The notes under the pieces were generated by a model, which did not search any database, was not told where the DNA came from, and saw only the letters and a program-made list of their open reading frames with translations. Shown in pieces: positions 36,040-44,787 of a stretch of DNA of 64,000 nucleotides (its first letter is position 1; each line of letters opens with the position of its first letter). Made by a program: the position numbers and the translations under genes. Source of the DNA: JAFAGX01 sp035623255 (GTDB taxonomy: Bacteria; Acidobacteriota; Terriglobia; Terriglobales; Acidobacteriaceae); the NCBI GenBank assembly GCA_035623255.1, contig DASPTU010000098.1, positions 16,035 through 80,034 on the forward strand, in the 5' to 3' direction.

Positions 36040-36242
36040 TCTGAATCATCGAGTAGCTTTTGCAGAGTTGGCTTACGCTTCTCTGGTTTTCTCTTCCGAT
36101 CATCCAGCACGCGTGACCCTGGAGGCATTCCAATCCGCTCGCGGGCCAATGCCTTCACCGCCTGCACCGCTCGAAACCGCTTTGGTTTCTTCTTTTTCGG
36201 CACTACCTCATCTTGCCACACGTCTATGGGCACGTCGTGCAA
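36027..36242 (-). CDS. Small basic hypothetical protein
   Basis: 71 residues, strongly basic in the middle (VPKKKKPKRFRAVQAVKALARERIG) and again near 48-60 (DDRKRKPEKRKPTLQKLLDD). Unlike neighbouring antisense frames it has no matching protein on the other strand for most of its length and has plausible helix and composition. No family recognised; a nucleic-acid or ribosome contact is suggested only by charge. Divergent from the zinc-ribbon gene with 34 bases between starts; a GTG at 36203 would also be possible. Confidence 0.5.
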   Translation of the reverse strand: MHDVPIDVWQDEVVPKKKKPKRFRAVQAVKALARERIGMPPGSRVLDDRKRKPEKRKPTLQKLLDDSDYRE

Positions 36243-36276
36243 TAATCAATCTTCAGCAACCGACGCCTAACGATCC

Positions 36277-36552
36277 ATGGATGAGCGAGAATTTTTCGAC
36301 GAGAAGCAAGAAAAAAAGACGGCAACCCTCAACTGTCCTCATTGCCAGCAGTCGGCTGATTACGAAATCACCTGGCTGGTTCGCACCAAGAAGAAGCATC
36401 TTCCCGGCCGCGCTGACGAACGGGACCGTGCCCGCTTCGCCAAGGCCCGTTCCTACATGCTCCGCAAAGATGACATGATGGCCTGCAAGAACCTGCGTTG
36501 TCGCAAGCGCTTCGAAATCTCCGGTGTGCAGTCGGTGGCTTTTACCGACTGA
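36277..36552 (+). CDS. Small Cys-containing (zinc ribbon-like) hypothetical protein
   Basis: 91 residues. A CPHCQQS pair near residue 20 and a second pair CKNLRC near 75 form a CxxC...CxxxxC set that could hold one zinc. Between them lies a basic charged stretch (RTKKKHLPGRADERDRARFAKAR). No named family recognised; probably a cytoplasmic nucleic-acid or protein-binding zinc ribbon. Codon use is like the neighbours. Divergent from a small basic protein; the ETF cluster follows about 120 bases later. Confidence 0.6.
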   Translation: MDEREFFDEKQEKKTATLNCPHCQQSADYEITWLVRTKKKHLPGRADERDRARFAKARSYMLRKDDMMACKNLRCRKRFEISGVQSVAFTD

Positions 36553-36669
36553 TCACAGCGAAATTCTCTCTACTGTGGTACTCGTTTATACTAAAAGGTT
36601 TCGCCAAGCCAGGGTTTCGCCTTCAGGTGCGAGACAAATTGCTTTACTGCTTAAGTTGAGGAGCCGGTC

Positions 36670-37440
36670 TTGAAGATTCTGGTTTGCATGAAACAAGTTC
36701 CGCAGAAGGATGCACCGCTGAAGCTGAACGAGAATGGTACCTGGATTCGCGAAGACGTTTCGTATGAGGTCAACGAACCGGATGCTTACGCGCTGGAGGA
36801 AGCGCTGCGGCAAAAAGAGAAACATGGCGGCGAGGTAGTGGTAATCACTGCCGGTCCGGCACGAGCCCAACAGGTTCTGCGAGAGGCATTGGCGAAAGGC
36901 GCCGACCGCGCAATTCACCTGGAAGATAACGCTTTCGTAAGCTTGGATGCCTTCAACACCGCGCGCGCGTTCGCGGCGGCAATCAAGGATGAGAAATTCG
37001 ACCTGATATTTACCGGGCTTCAGTCCGACGACTACGGCTACGCCCAAACCGGTGTAATTCTGGCAGAATTGCTCGGCTGGCCACACGCCACCATCATCAT
37101 GCAAATCGAGAAAAGAGATGGCGGAATCCGCGTGAAGCGCGAACTCGAGGCGGGCTACTTCCAATTCGTAGACATGCCGCTGCCGGCCGTGCTCACCATT
37201 CAGTCGGGCATCAACAAACTGCGGTATGCAACATTGATTGGTATTAAACAAGCGAAGAACAAGCCATTGCGCAAGGTGACGATGACGGATGTGCAGTCCT
37301 CGATCGGCGGAAACCTGCAGAAAATTGACCGACTATACGTTCCGCAGAAGACGAAAAATACAGAATTTCTGGAAGGTCCTCCAGGGGAACTCGCGAAAAA
37401 GCTGGTCGACAAGCTGCGCAACGAAGTCCGCGTGATATAG
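36670..37440 (+). CDS. etfB: Electron transfer flavoprotein beta subunit
   Basis: 256 residues from a TTG at 36670 preceded by GAGGAG; this gives the canonical start MKILVCMKQVPQKDAP, while the next ATG (36688) would cut it. The ETF beta signature appears as LEAGYFQFVDMPLPAVLTIQSGINKLRY, and the AMP/alpha interface segment DGIRVKRELE precedes it. EtfAB carries electrons from acyl-CoA and similar dehydrogenases to ETF-quinone oxidoreductase. First of a three-gene operon with etfA and ETF-QO. Confidence 0.93.
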   Translation: MKILVCMKQVPQKDAPLKLNENGTWIREDVSYEVNEPDAYALEEALRQKEKHGGEVVVITAGPARAQQVLREALAKGADRAIHLEDNAFVSLDAFNTARAFAAAIKDEKFDLIFTGLQSDDYGYAQTGVILAELLGWPHATIIMQIEKRDGGIRVKRELEAGYFQFVDMPLPAVLTIQSGINKLRYATLIGIKQAKNKPLRKVTMTDVQSSIGGNLQKIDRLYVPQKTKNTEFLEGPPGELAKKLVDKLRNEVRVI

Positions 37441-37478
37441 GCGTCAAGGCTCCTTTTACCGGGCAGAAATCTAATCTT

Positions 37479-38474
37479 ATGTCTGAAAGCATCCTTGTAG
37501 TAGCAGAGCAACATGAAGGAAAACTCAACCGGGTCTCCTTGGAGACCTTAACAGCAGGGCAGGCTCTAGCCGCCGAAACCGGCTGGACACTGCAGGCTGC
37601 GGTCGCCGGCAATGCGGTCGGGCCTCTGGCAAATGAAGTTGCCGCGAAGAAGGTCTCGAAGGTCTACGCGATTGTGTCTCCCAAACTCGATCCGTATACA
37701 CCTGATGCATTCGCCGCGGCTCTGAAGCAGTTCATCGAGTCTGGCAAGCCAAAGTTGGTTCTGATGCCCCACACCTACCAGGTGCGGGACTTCGTTCCGA
37801 AGCTGGCTACTGCGATGGGACGGACAGTGATCAGCGACTGCATCGGCTACAAGAAAAATGGTGAAAGACTGGTTTTCACTCGCCAGATGTTTCAGGGGAA
37901 ACTGGCAGCTGATGTAAGCTTTGGCAGCGAGCCACCATGGTTCGTCACTTTTCAGAACGGGGCGTTTCGCGGCGACAAGGTAGAAGCTGGTGCGAGCCCG
38001 GCACCTGTAGAAACTATAAACGTTGAAATCGCTGACAGTGTCATTCGTAACAAGCCACAGGAAGTCTTCAAAGAGGCCAAGCAGGCGGTCGATCTCACCC
38101 AGGCGGAGATTATCGTTTCAATCGGGCGGGGAATCAAAGAGCAGAAGAATATTGAGCTAGCCAAGCAGTTAGCCGAAGCTCTGGGCGGCGAGATCGCAGC
38201 GTCACGCCCTATCTGTGATTCCGGCTGGCTTCCTATGGATCGGCAGATCGGGTCATCGGGACAAACAGTCGCGCCAAAACTCTACCTGGCTTTGGGAATC
38301 AGCGGAGCAATCCAGCACATCGTGGGAATGAAAGGTTCGCGCACGATCATCGCTGTCAACAAGGACGCCGAAGCCCCCATTTTTGAAATCGCAGATTACG
38401 CCGTAGTGGGCAATCTGTTTGATATCGTTCCACCACTGATCGAGGAAGTGAAAAAAGCAAAAGCAGGGGCGTAG
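37479..38474 (+). CDS. etfA: Electron transfer flavoprotein alpha subunit
   Basis: 331 residues. The N-terminal domain resembles EtfB; the C-terminal FAD-binding domain has the family signature IVSIGRGIKEQKN, SRPICDSGWLPMDRQIGSSGQTVAPKLYLALGISGAIQHIVGMKGSRTIIAVNKDAEAPIFEIADY. FAD in this domain passes electrons to ETF-QO. The gene starts 38 bases after etfB. Nothing unusual in length or sequence, and it points to a conventional rather than bifurcating ETF, given the ETF-QO gene next door. Confidence 0.95.
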   Translation: MSESILVVAEQHEGKLNRVSLETLTAGQALAAETGWTLQAAVAGNAVGPLANEVAAKKVSKVYAIVSPKLDPYTPDAFAAALKQFIESGKPKLVLMPHTYQVRDFVPKLATAMGRTVISDCIGYKKNGERLVFTRQMFQGKLAADVSFGSEPPWFVTFQNGAFRGDKVEAGASPAPVETINVEIADSVIRNKPQEVFKEAKQAVDLTQAEIIVSIGRGIKEQKNIELAKQLAEALGGEIAASRPICDSGWLPMDRQIGSSGQTVAPKLYLALGISGAIQHIVGMKGSRTIIAVNKDAEAPIFEIADYAVVGNLFDIVPPLIEEVKKAKAGA

Positions 38475-38531
38475 GCGCCTGTTCTTCCCTGATTTGATTG
38501 CCACTTGGCCGAGTCAAAGCCGAATAACTGA

Positions 38532-40244
38532 ATGCTGATTTTTCGCAAACCTCTTGAGGGCATCGAACGCCCGCAAATGCCGGCTGATGTCGTGATCGTT
38601 GGCGGTGGGCCGGCTGGTATGGCGTGTGCGCTGCGGTTGTCGCAGCTTATCGACCAGCACAATTCGCAAAACCCCGACAACCAACTGACCAAGGAAAATA
38701 TTTACGTGCTGGAAAAGGCCCGCGAAATCGGGCAGCATTGCCTTTCTGGGGCACTGCTCGATCCACGCTCAATGCGCGAATTACTGCCCGGATTCGAGCA
38801 GGAAGCTCCCTTGGATGCGCCGGTCAGTAAAGAAGCAGTTTACTTCGTGACTCGAACCGGGAAGTTCAAGCTGCCTATCACTCCGCCACCTCTGCGCGAT
38901 CACGGCAACTATGTGATTTCCCTGAATCGTTTTGTGAAGTGGCTTGGCAGCAAGGTCGAAGAGGCCGGCATCACCGTCTTTACCGGTTTTGCCGGATCGG
39001 AGTTGTTGTTCGACGGCAATCGCGTCGCCGGTGTGCGCACCGACGATAAAGGGGTTGATAAGCAGAACCAGCCGAAATCGAACTTTGAGCCCGGCTACGA
39101 CCTGCACGCGAAAATCGTGATTCTGGCAGAAGGTCCCCGCGGTTCGTTAACCAAGCAATTGATTCAGAAATTTGATTTGATGAACGACCGCAACCCGCAA
39201 ATCTATGGACAAGGGATCAAAGAGCTGTGGGAACTGCCTCCGGGGCGAGTCATACCGGGACAGGTAATCTACACCATGGGCTGGCCGCTAACCACAAAAG
39301 AGTACGGCGGCGCCTGGATTTACGGAGGCAAGGACAATGTTGTTTCCCTCGGATTTGTGACCGCGTTGGAATATCCCGACCCGCGGCTCGATCCGCAACA
39401 TGTGTTGCAGGATTTCAAGCAGCATCCATTTATCGCCAGGCTGCTCGATGGCGGAAAGATGATTCGCTATGGCGCGAAATCATTTCCGTACAGCGGTTGG
39501 TGGTCGATCCCGCCGCTGGCCGGCGATGGCTGGATGATCGTGGGAGATTCAGCCGGATTCTTGAATTCCGCTCGTTTGAAAGGAATCCATCTCGCCATCA
39601 AGAGCGGCATGCTGGCCGCTGAAGCTGCGTTTGAGAGCTTAAAACAGGGTGATTTCTCTGTGAGCACCGGACAGTACCAAAAGAAAGTGGAATCGAGTTG
39701 GATCAAAGAGGAGCTGTGGAAAGTTCGTAACTTCCACCAAGGCTTCGAACGCGGCTTCTGGACGGGCATGTTTCACGCCGGAATCCAGCAGTTCACTGGC
39801 GGGCGCGGGCTTCACAATCGATATACAGGAAGTGCTGGCTACGAACATTTGCGCAAGTTGTCCTCGCTCCCGGCCGACGGCGGAGCGGAAGCACATCTGC
39901 TCGGCCCGGCAAAAGGTGATGGCAAGCTCACCTTCGACAAGCTGACTGACTTATACCACTCCGGCACCAAGCATGAAGAAGATCAGCCCGCGCACCTGAT
40001 CATTCACGACACGAATATCTGCAGTGCGCGATGCATCAAAGAATACGGCAGTCCGTGTCAGAATTTCTGTCCGGCAAACGTCTACGAAATGGTGGATGAC
40101 GTGGAGCAGCCCAACGGCAAGCGCATTAGCCTGAATCCGTCGAACTGTGTGCACTGCAAAACCTGTGACATTCAAGATCCCTACCAAATCATCACCTGGG
40201 TTCCCCCGGAGGGTGGCGGCGGACCTAACTACGATGGCATGTGA
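38532..40244 (+). CDS. Electron transfer flavoprotein-ubiquinone oxidoreductase
   Basis: 570 residues. FAD-binding GGGPAGMACALRL near 20-32 in the N-terminal Rossmann part, an amphipathic quinone-side region, IVGDSAGFLNSARLKGIHLAIKSG (second FAD motif), and a C-terminal 4Fe-4S domain with Cys residues in ICSARCIKEYGSPCQNFCP and NCVHCKTCDIQDP. It passes electrons from reduced ETF to quinone in the membrane. Complete length for the family. It starts 57 bases after etfA, completing the EtfAB to quinone route used in fatty-acid or amino-acid oxidation. Confidence 0.95.
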   Translation: MLIFRKPLEGIERPQMPADVVIVGGGPAGMACALRLSQLIDQHNSQNPDNQLTKENIYVLEKAREIGQHCLSGALLDPRSMRELLPGFEQEAPLDAPVSKEAVYFVTRTGKFKLPITPPPLRDHGNYVISLNRFVKWLGSKVEEAGITVFTGFAGSELLFDGNRVAGVRTDDKGVDKQNQPKSNFEPGYDLHAKIVILAEGPRGSLTKQLIQKFDLMNDRNPQIYGQGIKELWELPPGRVIPGQVIYTMGWPLTTKEYGGAWIYGGKDNVVSLGFVTALEYPDPRLDPQHVLQDFKQHPFIARLLDGGKMIRYGAKSFPYSGWWSIPPLAGDGWMIVGDSAGFLNSARLKGIHLAIKSGMLAAEAAFESLKQGDFSVSTGQYQKKVESSWIKEELWKVRNFHQGFERGFWTGMFHAGIQQFTGGRGLHNRYTGSAGYEHLRKLSSLPADGGAEAHLLGPAKGDGKLTFDKLTDLYHSGTKHEEDQPAHLIIHDTNICSARCIKEYGSPCQNFCPANVYEMVDDVEQPNGKRISLNPSNCVHCKTCDIQDPYQIITWVPPEGGGGPNYDGM

Positions 40245-40289
40245 GATGAACCGCGGACATTCCTAACCGCGAACCCTCGGTCTCGTCTA

Positions 40290-40480
40290 CAATGATTACG
40301 AAGTTTCCGACCGCCTGTGCCTTCGGGAATACCCTGGCTGTGGCGGCGAGGAGCGATCCGCTTCGAGGGTGGCGGTGGAAACGCCGATACCTCCCGGCTT
40401 CTTGGGAAGCCATTGGAAAGGAAACGCTCACCAGAGTAGTTCGTGCGCGTCTTTCCACCCTGATTCGAATCTAAGGAAGT
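40290..40480 (+). ncRNA. Structured leader upstream of moaA (candidate Moco-type riboswitch)
   Basis: The 268 bases between the ETF-QO stop and the moaA ATG encode no protein but hold stable stems. A perfect hairpin GGCTTC-TTGG-GAAGCC sits at 40396-40411; short GGCG/CGCC stems surround it, and single-stranded-looking GGAAAGGAAACG follows. Placement ahead of moaA and the hairpin-plus-purine arrangement fit a molybdenum-cofactor RNA motif, but I could not align it to a covariance model. Boundaries are approximate. Confidence 0.35.
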
Positions 40481-40512
40481 GACTCTGAGAACGAAGTGAC
40501 AACGCCTTTCCG

Positions 40513-41505
40513 ATGCGTTTTCTGACCGACAAATTCGGCCGTACGATAACTGACCTACGAATCTCTGTCACGGATCGTTGCAACTACAAGTGCGTTTATT
40601 GCCGGACGGGCAACGGGGAGGGACTCTATGGTGATTTGTCCTTCACCGACTATTTGCGAATCGCTCATGTTTTCGCTGGATTGGGAATCAAGAAGGTCCG
40701 AATTACCGGCGGCGAGCCGTTGCTACGCAATGGCGTGGTGGAATTTGTGCGCCAGCTATCTCAGCTGAGGGATGTCGAAGGTGAACCTCTGGAACTGGCG
40801 CTCACCACCAACGGTCATCTGCTTGCCGACTTGGCGCAGCCTCTCAAGCAAGCAGGCCTGCATCGCGTCACCGTGAGCATGGATGCAGTGGATCCCGACC
40901 GCTTCGCACGCATCACTCGCGTGCCAAATGGATACGATAACGTGCTGGCCGGGGTTCGCGCCTCGCGTCGCGCCGGATTGTGGCCAGTGAAAGTCAATTG
41001 TGTGCTGATGCGTGGCTTCAACGAAGACCAGATCATTCCCTTCGGCATGTTTGCCCGCGAAGAAGGCGTTGTCGTGCGGTTCATCGAGTTTATGCCGTTG
41101 GAAGAAGATCGGGTCTGGTCGCCGAAGACCGTGGTTACCCTGGAAGAGATCGTCAAACGCATGGCCGAATATCGGCCTCTGGTCGAGATTCCCCATACTC
41201 GCAGCGAGACCGCGAGACGCTATCGTTTCGATGACGGGATCGGCGAGATCGGCATCATCGCACCGGTGTCGCACCCGTTCTGCGGCCATTGCAGCCGTAT
41301 TCGTATCACCTCTGACGGCAAGATCCGCACGTGCCTGTTCTCTGTCTGGGACCATGATCTTCACGCATTGATGCGACGTGATGCGTCAGATGAGGCGCTG
41401 GCCGAGTTCATTTGCGGCGTGGTCCAACGGAAAGAAGAGCGACACCACATCGGAGAACCGGATTTCGTCCCAGCATCGAGAACCATGGTGCACATCGGGG
41501 GGTAG
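40513..41505 (+). CDS. moaA: GTP 3',8-cyclase MoaA
   Basis: 330 residues. N-terminal radical-SAM cluster C23xxxC27xxC30 (TDRCNYKCVYCRTG), ITGGEPLLR, then the C-terminal cluster C257xxC260 with C274 (HPFCGHCSRIR, then RTCLFS) that binds GTP. The C-terminus ends in Gly-Gly, the tail that reaches the active site. It makes 3',8-cyclo-GTP, the first step to molybdopterin. No moaC, moaD or moaE is nearby, so the pathway is split in this genome. A long structured leader precedes it. Confidence 0.95.
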   Translation: MRFLTDKFGRTITDLRISVTDRCNYKCVYCRTGNGEGLYGDLSFTDYLRIAHVFAGLGIKKVRITGGEPLLRNGVVEFVRQLSQLRDVEGEPLELALTTNGHLLADLAQPLKQAGLHRVTVSMDAVDPDRFARITRVPNGYDNVLAGVRASRRAGLWPVKVNCVLMRGFNEDQIIPFGMFAREEGVVVRFIEFMPLEEDRVWSPKTVVTLEEIVKRMAEYRPLVEIPHTRSETARRYRFDDGIGEIGIIAPVSHPFCGHCSRIRITSDGKIRTCLFSVWDHDLHALMRRDASDEALAEFICGVVQRKEERHHIGEPDFVPASRTMVHIGG

Positions 41506-41614
41506 AGCGGTCGTGCTGCCGATGCTTTGACAAGGACTTGAGCCAGGGGACACAACTCGATACGGAACGTTCCCCAAAGCGGTTCATCTCGGATGTATGC
41601 GAAGCAATCTTGAA

Positions 41615-42475
41615 ATGAAATTTGTTCTCATCGCATTCAGCGCGACGCTCACTCTTGTCGCTGCTTGCTCAAGGAGAGGTTTCACCCAATCCGATCCAGC
41701 GGATGCTTCCAGGGAGAGTTATCTTGGCTTTGACCGCAACGACTACCCGGGCGACGAACATTTAAAGAGCCTTCATCAGGTTTTCTCTTATGCAGGCTAC
41801 TGGCTCAATAATCCGCCAGGGGAGACTGGTAATACATGGAGCGGGAAACGGTCGGTGGTGGAATCGGCGGGATTCGGCTTCCTGGTATTGTTCAACGGCA
41901 GGCTTTATGAGGAACTCAAAGCTGTGGCCAGATCGAGCTCACTCGGTAAATCGGACGGGCAAGCAGCGGTAGCGGCCGCCCACCGCGAAGGTTTCCCCGA
42001 TCGAACGGTAATCTTTCTTGACCAGGAGGAAGGGGGACGCATGCTCTCCGAACAGAAGAACTACATTTACCGCTGGGTTGACGTGGTAAACGCTTCCGGG
42101 TTTCGGGCTGGGATTTACTGCTCTGGAATCGCTGCTCACGAGTCGCACAGCGTAAGCATTGTTACCGCCGACGACATTCGGAGAAACTCCGGGGGCAGAG
42201 AGATCATTTACTTCGTGACAAATGACGGGTGCCCGCCTTCACCGGGCTGCGCTTTTCCGGGGAGGCCGCCGGTTCCAACCCGGAGCGGAGTCTCTTTTGC
42301 CGATATCTGGCAGTTCGCCCAATCTCCAAAGCGTCGTAACGTCGCCGGTGGCTGTCCCGCGAATTACGGCCGGGATGGAAACTGCTATCCACCAGGTATT
42401 GATCGCAGCGCGAAGATTCACGTGGATGTCGATACCGCCAGCTCGCCCGATCCCTCCCACGGGAGATCGCCGTAA
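41615..42475 (+). CDS. Lipoprotein with glycoside-hydrolase-like (DUF1906/Rv2525c-like) domain
   Basis: 286 residues from ATG 41615; an in-frame ATG at 41597 would add six residues before the signal. LTLVAAC is the lipobox. The domain opens YLGFDRNDYPGDEHL, then WSGKRSVVESAGFGFLVLFNGRLY, and continues RTVIFLDQEEGGRM with acidic residues typical of the GH25-like/Rv2525c family, and ends near DVDTA. The family is thought to act on cell-wall glycans; catalysis is unproven here. It stands alone downstream of moaA. Confidence 0.65.
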   Translation: MKFVLIAFSATLTLVAACSRRGFTQSDPADASRESYLGFDRNDYPGDEHLKSLHQVFSYAGYWLNNPPGETGNTWSGKRSVVESAGFGFLVLFNGRLYEELKAVARSSSLGKSDGQAAVAAAHREGFPDRTVIFLDQEEGGRMLSEQKNYIYRWVDVVNASGFRAGIYCSGIAAHESHSVSIVTADDIRRNSGGREIIYFVTNDGCPPSPGCAFPGRPPVPTRSGVSFADIWQFAQSPKRRNVAGGCPANYGRDGNCYPPGIDRSAKIHVDVDTASSPDPSHGRSP

Positions 42476-42542
42476 AGACCCGCCAAAATACCGTCGTGAA
42501 ACACAGCGCTTTTCCTGATGCATTACAATAGCTACATACCTT

Positions 42543-42977
42543 ATGGCCGAACGTACTTTCACATTGGAAGAGGCGCAATCGTTGCTGCCGGTGCTGGAAT
42601 CGCTGCTGCGGGCAGCGATTGACGCCAAGAAGTTGATTGAGTCGGTCGACTCCGAGCTGCAGGAATTGGCCCATCGCGTTTTCCTTCGCGGAGGCATTCT
42701 TGTCAATATCGTCCAAATGGTACGACGTAAGGCCGAGCGCGAGAAAGCTATCCAGCGAGTGAAGGATGCTCTTGCGGAGATCGACTCCATTGGTGTGCAG
42801 GTAAAGGACCTGGATATTGGCTTGCTCGATTTTCCCTGCGAGGTCGATGGACGCACTGTACTCCTATGCTGGAAATTGGGGGAAAAGAGCATCACTCACT
42901 GGCATGGAGTCAGCGAAGGCTTCGCGGGCCGCAAGCCCGTCGATGAACGAATTGCCAAGGCCAAGCGGACCCATTAG
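42543..42977 (+). CDS. DUF2203 domain protein
   Basis: 144 residues. Start FTLEEAQSLLPVLESLLRAAIDAKK and the ending LLDFPCEVDGRTVLLCWKLGEKSITHWHGVSEGFAGRKPVDE are the two conserved blocks of DUF2203. The middle is helical. It is a small cytoplasmic protein of unknown function found across many soil bacteria. Start ATG lies 67 bases after the lipoprotein stop, and an aminotransferase gene follows 48 bases later; no role is implied by these neighbours. Confidence 0.88.
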   Translation: MAERTFTLEEAQSLLPVLESLLRAAIDAKKLIESVDSELQELAHRVFLRGGILVNIVQMVRRKAEREKAIQRVKDALAEIDSIGVQVKDLDIGLLDFPCEVDGRTVLLCWKLGEKSITHWHGVSEGFAGRKPVDERIAKAKRTH

Positions 42978-43025
42978 CTAGTTGAAGGAGCGGAGGGCCA
43001 CCTGCCGCTCGCTCGTACGCGAACC

Positions 43026-44174
43026 ATGCCTGCAAAAGTAATTTCTGCCGCCGTTCAGCCGTTTCCACTGGTCGACCTGAAGGCCCAGTACCGCACAATC
43101 AAGCTTGACGTCGATGCCGCTATTCAGCGAGTCATGGAGTCCCAGCATTTCATTCTCGGCCCGGAGGTCAACAATTTCGAGAAAGAAATCGCCGCGTATT
43201 GCGGCTCACAGTTCGCCCTTGCGTGCGCATCCGGGTCGGATGCATTGCTGCTCGCGTTAATGGCTCTGGAAGTCGGCTCGGGAGATGAGGTGGTTACGAC
43301 ACCTTTTACTTTCGTGGCTACTGCTGGGGCGATCGCGCGACTGGGTGCTCGACCGGTATTCGTGGATATCGATCTTGAGACTTACAACCTCGACCCCGAG
43401 AAAGTCGGGCCGGCAATCACGTCCAGAACAAAAGCAATTATTCCGGTGCACCTATTCGGGATGTCCGCTGACATGACTGCGATTATCAAGACGGCACGAG
43501 ATTGCGGTGTCGCGGTCGTGGAAGACGCAGCGCAAGCAATCGGCGCCGTGTTTGAAGGAACGCCAGTTGGCAGCATCGGTCTCTGCGGGTGCTTCAGCTT
43601 TTTTCCCTCCAAGAATCTAGGTGCGGCGGGCGACGGCGGCATGCTGACTACTAATGACCGGGCTTTTGCCGACAAATTGCGCTTGTTGCACCTGCACGGC
43701 GGCCGCACCAAATATGAATATGAACTGATCGGTATGAACAGCCGGCTTGATGCGCTTCAGGCAGCCATTCTTAGGGTGAAACTCCGTCATCTGAATTCAT
43801 GGACGGCAGGCCGTCAGGAAAAGGCGCGCCGTTACATGCAGCTATTCGCCGATCGCCGACTGGACGGGATTCTGGGTCTGCCCCAGGTACAATCGGGATG
43901 CAACCACGTTTACAACCAGTTTGTGATTCGCGCTCCCCGCCGCAACGAACTCAAAGCCTTCCTAGGGGACCACGGGGTTCCGAGCGAGATTTACTATCCC
44001 CAGCCGCTGCACTTACAAAAGGCATTCACCTATCTGGGCTACAAACCAGGCGATTGTCCGCAGTCGGAAAGAGCAAGCCAGGAAGTGCTGGCGCTTCCTG
44101 TTTTTCCCGAGATGACAGACGATCAACAGAATCTCGTGGTGGACTCAATCGCAAGTTTCTACAGAGCTTGCTAA
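43026..44174 (+). CDS. DegT/DnrJ/EryC1/StrS family PLP aminotransferase
   Basis: 382 residues. Opening PLVDLKAQYRTIKLDVDAAIQRVMESQHFILGPEV is family-typical. Substrate motif VTTPFTFVATAGAIAR, VEDAAQAIGA, then FFPSKNLGAAGDGGML with PLP Lys196, and HVYNQFVIRAP. These enzymes aminate keto-sugars for surface or antibiotic sugars (for example perosamine, DAHP-type). No glycosyl or nucleotidyl-sugar genes sit beside it, so the sugar is unknown. Complete, conventional length. Confidence 0.9.
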   Translation: MPAKVISAAVQPFPLVDLKAQYRTIKLDVDAAIQRVMESQHFILGPEVNNFEKEIAAYCGSQFALACASGSDALLLALMALEVGSGDEVVTTPFTFVATAGAIARLGARPVFVDIDLETYNLDPEKVGPAITSRTKAIIPVHLFGMSADMTAIIKTARDCGVAVVEDAAQAIGAVFEGTPVGSIGLCGCFSFFPSKNLGAAGDGGMLTTNDRAFADKLRLLHLHGGRTKYEYELIGMNSRLDALQAAILRVKLRHLNSWTAGRQEKARRYMQLFADRRLDGILGLPQVQSGCNHVYNQFVIRAPRRNELKAFLGDHGVPSEIYYPQPLHLQKAFTYLGYKPGDCPQSERASQEVLALPVFPEMTDDQQNLVVDSIASFYRAC

Positions 44175-44309
44175 ATGCAAAGTGATAGTTAGTGCGTGAC
44201 GGTCAGGGCTAGGCGCGATAGGCGAGCGCGCCATTTGACTTGCGTCCCACCTCCGTGACGGACAATAAACGATGGCTCTAGCAATGGCGTGTTTTTTGGC
44301 GATGGGTTC

Positions 44310-44732
44310 ATGAGCGAAGCCGGCTTACCTCCAAACGAGTCCTTTTACGAAGCTGCGCTGACCCGGATTCCGCGCTTTATGATCGGAGTGGGGGTGATCT
44401 TTGCCGTAGCCGCCTGGATGCGTTTCGGATGGCGGATCGCGCTGGGTTTTTTGACCGGTTGCGGAATCGCGTGCCTCAATTTCTATTGGCTCGAACGCAT
44501 CGTGGCGGCACTTGCAGACCGCGTAACCAGCACCGGCCGGATGCAGTCCAGCCGCGGGGTTGTGCTGCGTTTTCTATTTCGCTACTTTTTGATGGCCCTG
44601 GCAGCCTATGCTATATTCAGTGTTTCTCCCGTGAGCCTCTACGGACTGTTTGCGGGCTTATCTTTGCCCGTCGCGGGGATTGCCTGCGAAGCCACATATG
44701 AGCTTTATATGGCTTACGTTCGCGGGATGTAA
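44310..44732 (+). CDS. ATP synthase I-like small membrane protein
   Basis: 140 residues from ATG 44310, the internal Met that starts MSEAGLPPNESFYEAAL; a longer frame begins at 44289. Four membrane helices (about 20-42, 48-65, 85-105, 108-128) resemble the AtpI/Uncl-type proteins found just before atpB. Such proteins assist assembly of the c ring or Mg2+ supply in some species. Position directly upstream of atpB, 55 bases away, is the main support. Sequence alone would be hypothetical membrane protein. Confidence 0.6.
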   Translation: MSEAGLPPNESFYEAALTRIPRFMIGVGVIFAVAAWMRFGWRIALGFLTGCGIACLNFYWLERIVAALADRVTSTGRMQSSRGVVLRFLFRYFLMALAAYAIFSVSPVSLYGLFAGLSLPVAGIACEATYELYMAYVRGM

Positions 44733-44787
44733 CTTCGATCGAGCCGCAAATCGGCAATCAGAAACTTAGTGGTTAGAAACCCCTTCC

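Noticed and set aside
36586..37251. 221-codon minus-strand frame opposite etfB
   Set aside because: Overlaps the conserved EtfB; no supporting motifs.
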